A DNA stretch of 64,000 bases from Vibrio rhizosphaerae (GTDB lineage Bacteria; Pseudomonadota; Gammaproteobacteria; Enterobacterales; Vibrionaceae), in NCBI RefSeq assembly GCF_024347095.1, contig NZ_AP024903.1, positions 1,116,001 through 1,180,000 on the forward strand, read 5' to 3'. Position numbers and translations under genes: made by a program. This document shows positions 32,582-41,300 of this stretch, in pieces. How positions within the stretch are numbered: the first letter of the stretch is position 1; each line of letters opens with the position of its first letter. Below the pieces are notes generated by a model. The model was not told the DNA's origin. It saw nothing but the letters and a program-made list of their open reading frames with translations, and ran no database searches.

Positions 32582-34246
32582 TTAGTAAGCTTCCTGATGA
32601 ACGTTCTTGACTGCTCGTCCGGATGGGTCAATACAGTTTTTAAATGATTCATCCCATTCAATGGCTTTTGCCGATGAACAGGCAACCGATGGTCCGCCCG
32701 GAACACATCTTGCTGCCGATTCAAGTGGGAACAGTTCTTCAAAAATTTCCCGGTATACATAACCTTCTTTGGTTGTCGGTGTATTGTAAGGGAAGCGGAA
32801 CTGTGCCGTTTCCATTTGCTGATCGGTGATTTTTTCTTCCGCGACCGCTTTGAGAGTATCAATCCAGCCGTAGCCGACCCCATCGGAAAACTGTTCTTTC
32901 TGCCGCCAGGCGATTGAATCAGGCAGATAGTGTTCAAAGCATTCACGTAAGATATGTTTTTCCATTTTGCCGTTGCCGCACATCTTATCTTTCGGGTTTA
33001 AACGCATTGCCACATCGATAAACTCTTTATCCAAGAATGGGACTCGTCCCTCGACACCCCACGCGGCCAGCGATTTGTTAGCCCGGGCACAGTCAAACAT
33101 GTTGAGTGCCAGTAGTTTGCGAACGGTTTCTTCGTGGAACTCGCGCGCGTTCGGGGCTTTATGGAAATAAAGATATCCCCCGAAAATTTCATCAGCACCT
33201 TCACCGGAAAGGACCATTTTAATCCCCATGGCTTTGATTTTTCGTCCCATCAAAAACATCGGTGTGGATGCCCGAATCGTGGTCACATCATATGTTTCGA
33301 TGTGGTAAATCACATCGCGGATGGCATCCAGACCTTCCTGAATGGTATAAGTCATCTCATGGTGAACTGTGCCGATTTTTGTTGCGACTTCCCGGGCAGC
33401 TTTGAGATCGGGGGCACCTTCCAGACCAATTGCAAATGAGTGCAACTGAGGCCACCAGGCTGCCGATTGCTCATCATCTTCAATCCGCATTGCAGCGAAG
33501 CGTTTCGCGATTGCGGAAGTGATCGATGAATCCAGTCCTCCGGACAGCAGGACACCGTAAGGCACGTCAGTCATAAGTTGCCGTTTGACCGCGGCTTCCA
33601 AGGCTTGAGTCAACTGCTCTTTATCAGTCATGTTCTCTTCAACGGCACTATAGTCGTTCCAGTCTCGCATGTAGTAGCGAACCGGTTCTTGATCGGATGA
33701 ACCGTAATAACAACCCGGAGGGAATTCGCTAATGGTTTTACAAACCGGAACCAGTGCTTTCATTTCGGAAGCAATATAGTAGTTTCCATGCTCATCGGTG
33801 CCTTGATAGAGTGGGATAATACCGATGTGGTCACGACCGACCAGATATTGGTTTTTTTCTTCATCGTACAGGATGAAAGCGAAGATACCGTTAAGTTCTT
33901 CGAGTAAATCTGCACCCATGTCCTGATAAAGGGCAAGAATGACCTCACAATCAGAATCGGTCTGGAAATCATACTTATCTTCGTAACGGGCACGGATTTC
34001 TTTATGGTTATAGATTTCACCGTTGACAGCGAGTATATGCTTTTTATTCGGGCTATAGATTGGTTGAGCGCCGCTATTCAGACCAACGATAGCCAGTCTT
34101 TCATGCGCCAGAATTGCATGGTCCGATGTATAAATACCAGACCAGTCCGGACCACGGTGACGGAGTTTTTTGGACATTTCCAGTGCCAGTGGACGTAGCT
34201 TCGATGCATCGCTTTTTATATCTAAGATGCCAAATATAGAACACAT
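32582..34246 (-). CDS. asnB: Glutamine-hydrolysing asparagine synthetase B
   Basis: The 554-residue enzyme has an N-terminal class II glutaminase domain (about residues 1-205) and an ATP-pyrophosphatase synthetase domain with the PP-loop LLSGGLDSS near residue 230. It must start at ATG 34246, because the nucleophile is the cysteine directly after the initiator Met (MCSIFGIL). An ATG two codons upstream would bury it. It makes asparagine from aspartate, glutamine and ATP. It is upstream of the rfaH terminator and precedes nagC as in E. coli, but without the tRNA cluster there. Confidence 0.97.
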   Translation of the reverse strand: MCSIFGILDIKSDASKLRPLALEMSKKLRHRGPDWSGIYTSDHAILAHERLAIVGLNSGAQPIYSPNKKHILAVNGEIYNHKEIRARYEDKYDFQTDSDCEVILALYQDMGADLLEELNGIFAFILYDEEKNQYLVGRDHIGIIPLYQGTDEHGNYYIASEMKALVPVCKTISEFPPGCYYGSSDQEPVRYYMRDWNDYSAVEENMTDKEQLTQALEAAVKRQLMTDVPYGVLLSGGLDSSITSAIAKRFAAMRIEDDEQSAAWWPQLHSFAIGLEGAPDLKAAREVATKIGTVHHEMTYTIQEGLDAIRDVIYHIETYDVTTIRASTPMFLMGRKIKAMGIKMVLSGEGADEIFGGYLYFHKAPNAREFHEETVRKLLALNMFDCARANKSLAAWGVEGRVPFLDKEFIDVAMRLNPKDKMCGNGKMEKHILRECFEHYLPDSIAWRQKEQFSDGVGYGWIDTLKAVAEEKITDQQMETAQFRFPYNTPTTKEGYVYREIFEELFPLESAARCVPGGPSVACSSAKAIEWDESFKNCIDPSGRAVKNVHQEAY

Positions 34247-34349
34247 ACTCATTCCCTTATGATTTTTGCTTTGAATGCTAATGTGCCACTTTTTCTGAAA
34301 AAGACAACCCTTGGTTCAGTGTATTTCCATTAAAACTGGTTTTGTGGTG

Positions 34350-34396
34350 AATTTAATTTTAATTTTAATTTTATTTATTAAATAAAATTTAATTTT
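34350..34396. promoter_or_regulatory. A/T-only repeat tract upstream of asnB
   Basis: The stretch repeats ATTTTA units (AATTTAATTTTAATTTTAATTTT) and then TTATTAAATAAAATTTAATTTT, with many overlapping inverted repeats. It lies about 100-150 bp upstream of the asnB start. It could be an UP element, a curved H-NS-type site, or operators for an AT-rich-site regulator such as NagC. None can be chosen from sequence alone. Confidence 0.4.
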
Positions 34397-34477
34397 GGAG
34401 CGGATTTGATTTATTTTTATTCAGATGTAACTGTCGATATGTATTATCAAACGCTAGGGAGATGTCGGAAGGATAGA

Positions 34478-34504
34478 GTAAGGCAACCCGTCGGGTTGCC
34501 TTAC
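34478..34504 (-). terminator. Terminator hairpin of nagC
   Basis: GTAAGGCAACCC and GGGTTGCCTTAC form a perfect 12-bp stem with a 3-nt loop, 10 bp after the nagC stop. The following T-content is low (TCTATCC), so termination may be weaker than the stem suggests. Confidence 0.75.
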
Positions 34505-34513
34505 TGAACAATA

Positions 34514-35734
34514 TTATGATGACTCTTCGAGCAGCTTTTGGAGTAGAACACCGTTGAGCATTGCCCGTTTAATCATGGCAAAAGCAGCAATCGGCGGTTG
34601 TTTATAAACCTGTGAGGCCACAATCGGGAGATTTTTATAGAATGCTTTCAGAGATTGATTCTGTACATTACGTTCGATCGCCGGGAAAATCAGATCCTGC
34701 GCCGTGGTGATATCTCCGGCGATGATAATCTTTTGCGGATTAAACAAGTTCACGGTAATCGCGACGGCTTTCCCTAAATGATCACCGACCTTTATCAAGG
34801 TCTGACGTGCCAGTTCATCGCCTTGATTGGCATGCTCGCAAATGTCGTTAATGGTAATCTGATCTAAATCTGACAGGGTTGACTGGTAGCCCTGGTCTAG
34901 AAATTGTCTGACCCGTTTCACAATTGCCGGGTTAGAGGCGACGGTTTCCAGACAACCGAAATTACCGCATTGACACTGTGCGCCTAAGGGATCGATTTGA
35001 ATATGACCGATTTCCCCGACGTTGCGGTTAAACCCGAGGAAAATCCGGCCATTGACAATCATCCCGGCCCCGGTACCACGGCCGACACTAATTAAAATCG
35101 AATCCTGACAATCCTGACTTGACCCGAAATAATGTTCTGCGAGAGCAAGCCCTCGGATGTCATTGCCGATAAAACACTCGACGCCAAAGTGATTTTTGAT
35201 GATATCTCCCATCGCGAGTTCATCAACATCGACATTGTGCATATATTCAACGACCCCTGTTTCTGGATTGACCAGCCCGGGAAGAACCACACCAATGGCA
35301 ATTAATTGTTGAATATAAGTTTGTTTTTCTCGGATGAATTGGTGAATGTAGTGCAGTAAGCCCTCGATGAGTTCTTTTTGATGCAGATATTGAAACTCAT
35401 GATAATCGGAAACTATTTCGTTACCACCCAGATCATAAAGACTGATCTGGACGTAGTCTCGGCCCAATCTGACTGCAACGGAATGAAAAGGAAGTACCTC
35501 GGTTTCCAGTGAGATAGCCCGGCGACCACCGGTCGATGCTTGTTGGGCGACTTCTTTAATGAGGCCTTTTTCCAGCAGTTGACGGGTAATTTTAGTGACA
35601 CTGGCTGGTGCTAACTGACTAATATCTGCAACCTGAATTCGAGAAATCGGACCCTGTTGATCGATGAGCCGATACACAGCGGCACTATTAAGTTGTTTGA
35701 CTAAATCTACATTACCTTTTTGCGTATCATTCAT
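34514..35734 (-). CDS. nagC: N-acetylglucosamine repressor NagC
   Basis: A 406-residue ROK-family repressor, exactly the E. coli NagC length. The HTH lies at about residues 30-55 (ISRIQVADISQLAPASVTKITRQL), the ROK sugar-binding domain carries VGRGTGAG, and the zinc motif is CQCGNFGCLE. Conservation to NagC is much closer than to Mlc. It represses amino-sugar uptake and catabolism and is released by GlcNAc-6-phosphate. Unusually, nagA and nagE are not beside it: asnB follows and glnS is upstream, 600 bp away on the other strand. Confidence 0.94.
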   Translation of the reverse strand: MNDTQKGNVDLVKQLNSAAVYRLIDQQGPISRIQVADISQLAPASVTKITRQLLEKGLIKEVAQQASTGGRRAISLETEVLPFHSVAVRLGRDYVQISLYDLGGNEIVSDYHEFQYLHQKELIEGLLHYIHQFIREKQTYIQQLIAIGVVLPGLVNPETGVVEYMHNVDVDELAMGDIIKNHFGVECFIGNDIRGLALAEHYFGSSQDCQDSILISVGRGTGAGMIVNGRIFLGFNRNVGEIGHIQIDPLGAQCQCGNFGCLETVASNPAIVKRVRQFLDQGYQSTLSDLDQITINDICEHANQGDELARQTLIKVGDHLGKAVAITVNLFNPQKIIIAGDITTAQDLIFPAIERNVQNQSLKAFYKNLPIVASQVYKQPPIAAFAMIKRAMLNGVLLQKLLEESS

Positions 35735-36336
35735 TGCTTATGCTGCTCGTCTTGATCATTTCTTATCTTGTCATCGGATTGTAAAATTTTTTATCGATGA
35801 TAGCCTAACCACGTATTCATTGTGCTTATTGTGTCGGTTTGGTAGCGTGATGTCTATGTTACTTTCTTCTATACCAGCAGACGATGGTATATTCACTGAG
35901 CTTGCTCGTGAGATGATGGCTGATTTTAAGTCATTGTTTCAGTCCCGAATGACCCGCCAAAGCGGTAATATACTGCCTTATTGCTAAGAAAATAAAGTCC
36001 TCTCCAACCGGAGCTGTGGCATTGGTCACTAATCTTTCGCCATCTAAGTTTACTTTTCGCAATATTTACCCGGATAGGGAGCCTCATTGGCGGGATTTTT
36101 TAATGTCGATTCCGGTGTTAAAAACCAGAAAGACCGCTTTATCGATTTAAAATGATCGATCTCAGGAAATAATCTGAAGAATATCCCTGAATCATATTGT
36201 GTAATCACAAAGAATTGTGGATCATTAGGGGTGTTAATTTTTATGTCCTAACAGCAAAATTATTCGCGGTGTACTTGTCTGGATTCAAACAGATGGGTCA
36301 CGGTCCTGAGAATACAAAATTATTGAGGTGTTATAG
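35735..36336. other. 600-bp gene-free region between nagC and glnS
   Basis: No convincing gene is present. A 107-codon plus-strand frame (35664-35987) overlaps the nagC start and shows no protein-like features. The dyad TTGTGTAATCACAA at 36197-36210 resembles CRP half-sites, but the spacer is too short. The region must hold the nagC and glnS promoters. In related vibrios nagA and nagE are expected in this part of the chromosome, so this may be where they were lost or moved. Confidence 0.5.
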
Positions 36337-38007
36337 ATGAGTGAAGCTGAGGCTCGTCCATCGAATTTTATCCGTCAAATTATTGATAAAGACTTGGCGG
36401 AAGGCAAACATACCAGTGTGCATACCCGATTCCCCCCAGAGCCGAACGGCTATCTTCATATCGGACATGCGAAATCAATCTGTTTGAATTTCGGTATTGC
36501 TCAGGATTATCAGGGCCAGTGTAACTTACGTTTTGATGATACAAACCCGGAAAAAGAGAACATTGAATATGTTGAGTCAATTAAGAAAGACGTCAACTGG
36601 TTAGGTTTTCAATGGGCAGGTGAGGTGTGCTATTCCTCTGATTATTTTGAACAACTTTATCGCTATGCGGTTGAGTTGATTGAGAAAGGTCTGGCTTATG
36701 TTGAAGAACTGACACCCGAGCAAATTCGCGAATACCGAGGGACCTTAACTCAGCCGGGGAAAGACAGTCCTTATCGTGATCGCAGTGTTGAAGAAAATCT
36801 CGCGTTGTTTGAAAAAATGCGCAATGGTGGATTTCAAGAGGGGGAAGCCTGTTTACGTGCCAAAATCGACATGGCTTCTTCTTTCATTGTTTTGCGTGAT
36901 CCGGTTTTATATCGGGTGCGTTTTGCTGAGCATCACCAAACCGGTAATCAATGGTGCATTTATCCGATGTACGATTGGACCCATTGTATTTCGGACGCAT
37001 TGGAAGGCATTACTCATTCTTTATGTACTCTGGAGTTTCAGGATAACCGACGCCTGTATGACTGGGTTCTGGATAACATCTCCATCCCTTGTCATCCAAG
37101 ACAGTATGAATTCAGCCGCTTAAACCTTGAATATACGGTGATGTCGAAACGTAAGCTGAATCAGTTGGTGTCAGAAAAGCTGGTTTCAGGGTGGGACGAT
37201 CCTCGGATGCCGACTATTTCTGGTTTACGTCGTCGTGGATTCACACCTGCTTCGATTCGTGAATTCTGTAAACGCATTGGTGTGACGAAGCAAGAGAATA
37301 TGATTGAGTTTGGTTCATTAGAGTCTTGTATTCGTGATGATCTGAACGAGAATGCGCCCAGAGCGATGGCGGTTCTGGATCCGGTCAAAATTGTCATTGA
37401 AAATTATGATGCTGACGCCGTAGAAATGCTGGATGTCGCCAATCATCCGAACAAACCAGAGATGGGAAGCCGTCAAGTGGCCTTTAGCCGGGAAGTCTGG
37501 ATTGAACGTGAAGATTTCCGTGAAGAAGCAAATAAGAAGTACAAACGCCTTGTATTGGGTAAAGAAGTCCGCTTACGTGGTGCTTATGTGATCAAAGCGG
37601 AGCGGATTGAAAAAGATGACGACGGTGAAATCACAACCATTTACTGTACTTATGACGCTGATACTTTGGGGAAAAACCCTGCGGATGGTCGTAAAGTCAA
37701 AGGTGTCATTCACTGGGTCTCGGTCAGTCAGGGCATTCCAGCAGAGTTCCGGCTTTATGACCGACTCTTTTCGGTCGCAAATCCAGCGACAGAAGATGAT
37801 TTTACGCAAGTTCTGAATCCTGAATCTCTGGTTCGTAAGCAGGGTTTTGTCGAAGCCAGTTTAGTTGAAGCAAAACCAGAATTTGGTTATCAGTTTGAAC
37901 GTTTAGGTTATTTCTGTGCCGATAATCGTGATTCTTCAGCCGAATCATTAGTGTTTAACCGCACTGTCGGTTTAAGAGATACGTGGGCAAAAATTGAAGC
38001 AGCTTAG
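36337..38007 (+). CDS. glnS: Glutaminyl-tRNA synthetase
   Basis: The 556-residue class I synthetase has its HIGH motif at residues 41-44 ([12 protein letters not shown]) and the KMSKS-like VMSKRKL near residue 270. Both it and the C-terminal beta-barrel anticodon domains have the length of the E. coli enzyme. It charges tRNA-Gln directly. It stands as a single gene with its own terminator, upstream of hubP. Confidence 0.98.
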   Translation: MSEAEARPSNFIRQIIDKDLAEGKHTSVHTRFPPEPNGYLHIGHAKSICLNFGIAQDYQGQCNLRFDDTNPEKENIEYVESIKKDVNWLGFQWAGEVCYSSDYFEQLYRYAVELIEKGLAYVEELTPEQIREYRGTLTQPGKDSPYRDRSVEENLALFEKMRNGGFQEGEACLRAKIDMASSFIVLRDPVLYRVRFAEHHQTGNQWCIYPMYDWTHCISDALEGITHSLCTLEFQDNRRLYDWVLDNISIPCHPRQYEFSRLNLEYTVMSKRKLNQLVSEKLVSGWDDPRMPTISGLRRRGFTPASIREFCKRIGVTKQENMIEFGSLESCIRDDLNENAPRAMAVLDPVKIVIENYDADAVEMLDVANHPNKPEMGSRQVAFSREVWIEREDFREEANKKYKRLVLGKEVRLRGAYVIKAERIEKDDDGEITTIYCTYDADTLGKNPADGRKVKGVIHWVSVSQGIPAEFRLYDRLFSVANPATEDDFTQVLNPESLVRKQGFVEASLVEAKPEFGYQFERLGYFCADNRDSSAESLVFNRTVGLRDTWAKIEAA

Positions 38008-38030
38008 TCTGCTTTGTTCAGTCACGAGAG

Positions 38031-38060
38031 AAAAGCCAGCACTGTGTGCTGGCTTTTTTT
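38031..38060 (+). terminator. Intrinsic terminator of glnS
   Basis: AAAGCCAGCAC and GTGCTGGCTTT form a perfect 11-bp stem with a 3-nt loop, followed by Ts. It lies about 25 bp after the glnS stop. The rest of the 336-bp gap up to hubP shows no gene and no clear operator. Confidence 0.95.
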
Positions 38061-38343
38061 ATGGCCATTTTGCTGCGATTTTATGCTCAGTCCTCAGTGA
38101 GGATTATTATGGTGTCTGCTTGTTCAGCGGATGATTTTTAAACAAATCCGACGTCTCACCGGAGGAATTTAGATAGGTTAACGAGGCGAATGATCGCGCA
38201 GGAAAGTGGAAAATGTGTGAGATGCGCGCAATTATTGTAGGCAAAACAGTTTTTTTCCCGATAACCTATAGTTTTGCTGGTGTAATCCGATATATTTAAC
38301 AGATTATCGAATTTATTATTCTAAGCACATAGCTGAGCTTTAT

Positions 38344-41300
38344 ATGCGTCAATTGTTAAAACGTCTGTTGTTCCCACTTGCAATAGCAGCCGTGAGTCAG
38401 ATTTTTCTTGTTCACGCAGAAGGGATTCGTCTGCTTGGGCCGACGGGGCAAGTGCAGTCATCACCACAATACAGTGAAGCGGTAAGGTCTTCGGCTGTAT
38501 CTTCTCATAATGAGCCTTCAAAATTTTATGGCCCGACGTCTGAAACGGAAACATTATGGTCCATTGCCTCAAAACTCAGACCATCCAATCAGGTGACCGT
38601 TCAGCAAACGTTACTTGCGCTTTATCAGTTAAACCCCGAGTCATTTGAACAGCAGAATATCCACAGTTTAATTCCGGGGAGCCGACTACGTATTCCATCG
38701 CTGGTACAGATCCGTAGTGTTACCACAGCAGAAGCAACACGGGTTATGCAGGCGCATCAGCAGCGTTTGGATCAAACAAGCCGTGTTGCGTCAACGGGTT
38801 CATCCACTGCAACCAACGCGCGGACAGTGCAACCTGCCGAGTCAGCATCGGTCAATACAACAACACCATCAACAGTACCGTCTGCAACGAAGCCAGCGCA
38901 GCAACAGACCGCGACGCAGCAAGTCAGTCTTCCGGCAGAGAAAATCATTCCGTCAGAGCAACCAGCTCAGACGGAAGCGCCACAGTCTGTACTGTCATTC
39001 TCATCGTCAAGTCCGGCAGGAACAGATTCAGAAATTCTGGCCCTTGAAGAAAAAAACCATCGTTTGACACTCATGCTGTCAAAAGTTCAGGCAGAAGTGA
39101 GCGATCTGAAGAGTGAACTGGGGGATGAGAACAAAGTTCGTACCGAAGTTGAAAAGCTGCTGGCAGAAGAACGCCTCAAACGTGCTGAAGCCGAGCGAAT
39201 GGCTCCGACCTCTCTCGATAAACTGCTCTCCAATGGGTGGGCAGTCGGAGCGCTTGCACTCATTCCCGGGCTATTGATTGCTTTGTTGATCATGTGGCTG
39301 ATGGGCCGGAGAAAATCGGCTGAAACACCATCCGATGTGGCCACTGAGTCGAAGGACGTGAGTGATAAACCCGTTAGTATCGGGGATGCCGCAGAGATTG
39401 ATGGTAACGATGACGAACTGGATGATCTGTCACTTGATGATGACCTCTTTAGCACGACAGGCTCTGAATCTGAAGAAAATGACACCCAGGATGAAGCGGA
39501 TACCGATGATGTATTTGCAGAGCTTGACGATGTCGATCTTGATTTGGATTTAGGGGATGAAAGCGAAGAAGATTTGTTTGCCAGCATCGATGATGATGGT
39601 GACTTAGTCGATCCTGACCTCGATAGTGATTTTTCTGCAAGTGCGAATGGCATTAGTGTCAACAGCGAAGATAAAGCGGTCGGTCTGGAAGAGATGGAAC
39701 GTGCGCTTGAAGATGCATCTCTCGCGGCTGATGAAGAACCGGCTGACAGTGAGGATTTTGATCTTTCCAGTGACGATCAAGTCGGTATGTCTCAGAACGA
39801 AATCGAGACATTGCTCGATGGTGATACGCTTGATGAGGATTTGGATGAGACAGAGCTCGACCAATCCATGCTCGATGATCTTTTGGCAGAAGAACAAGAT
39901 GATGAATTTGATCTGGGTGGTGCCGGACTTGCTTCTGACAGCGAGCTGGAAGCTCTATTTGACAGTATTGAGCAACAAGCGGATCTGGAGCAGCTAGAGG
40001 CAAACAGTCAGGACGATTCATTCTTAGATGAAGCATTTGACAGTGAAACGGTCGATACACCTGATAACGAAGATCAACCAGAAAGTGTGACCGATGAAAG
40101 TACCGCGTTGCTGGATGAGTTATTGGATGAATCGGACGACTCAGACGATGAGCTTAATTGGGATAAAGAATTAGAAGATCTGGGCGGTTTTGAGTTAGCG
40201 GATGATAGCGATGATGAGTCATTTGATTTTGAAACGCTCGATTTTGACGAAGACTTGGACACGGATTCTGATCTTGATGAAGAGGCGCCCCCACTCGATG
40301 ACGGCACGGAGTTATTCGATGAATTACTCGAAATTGAACAGCATAGTCGTGAGGAAGATGACGATTTTAATCGTGAAGGATTTATTGATGATCTGATTAG
40401 TTCTGCGCCGGATAAAGACCCGTTATTAGATGAAGTCGATTTTGAAACATCTGATTCAGCAGATACATCACAAGAAGATGCCGATGACTTTGATTTCAAC
40501 CCGGAAATTGAAGGAAGTGGACAGGCTGAGCAAGATGAGTCTATTACAGCCAATGAGTTTGGGATTCCGCAAGATACGGATTGGGATCTTGAGGACGAAC
40601 TGGAACCATCTTCGTCATTAGCGGAAGCTGAATCTGACGCGACGGACGAAACGCAACCGGCGGATATCGATGATGAGCGGTCTGCCGAGCCAGCCATCGC
40701 GCCGGAAGCCACTCAGGCCGAGGCGGCAGTTGATGAGTCGCCGGAGCATGACGATTTATCGGACTTTATCGATGATGACGCGCTGCCTGAATTTGATGAA
40801 ACCGCAGCACTGGATGAATCGGCCGCGGCAGATACCGACGAAGGACAACCACAACCGACGGATATCGATGATGATCCGTCTGCTGAGCAAGCTATCGCGC
40901 CGGAAGCGACTCAGGCCGAGGCGGCAGTTGATGAGTCGCCGGAGCATGACGATTTATCGGACTTTATTGATGATGACGCGCTGCCTGAATTTGATGAAAC
41001 CGCGGCACTGGATGAATCGGCCGCGGCAGATACGGACGAAGGACAACCACAACCGGCGGATCTCGATGATGAGCCGTCTGCTGAGCCAGCCATCACGCCG
41101 GAAGCGACTCAGGCCGAAGCGACAGTTGATGAGTCGCCGGAGCATGACGACTTATCGGACTTTATTGATGATGACGCGCTGCCTGAATTCGACGAAACCG
41201 CGGCACTGGATGAATCGGCCGCGGCAGATACCGACGAAGGACAACCACAACCGGCGGATCTCGATGATGAGCCGTCTGCCGAGCCAGCCATCGCGCCGGA

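Noticed and set aside
35664..35987. 107-codon plus-strand frame in the nagC-glnS gap, possibly a nagE remnant
   Set aside because: The peptide shows no PTS permease or deacetylase motif and overlaps the nagC start in antisense.
36197..36210. TTGTGTAATCACAA as a CRP site before glnS
   Set aside because: CRP needs a 6-bp spacer between TGTGA and TCACA; here the half-sites are incomplete and 4 bp apart.
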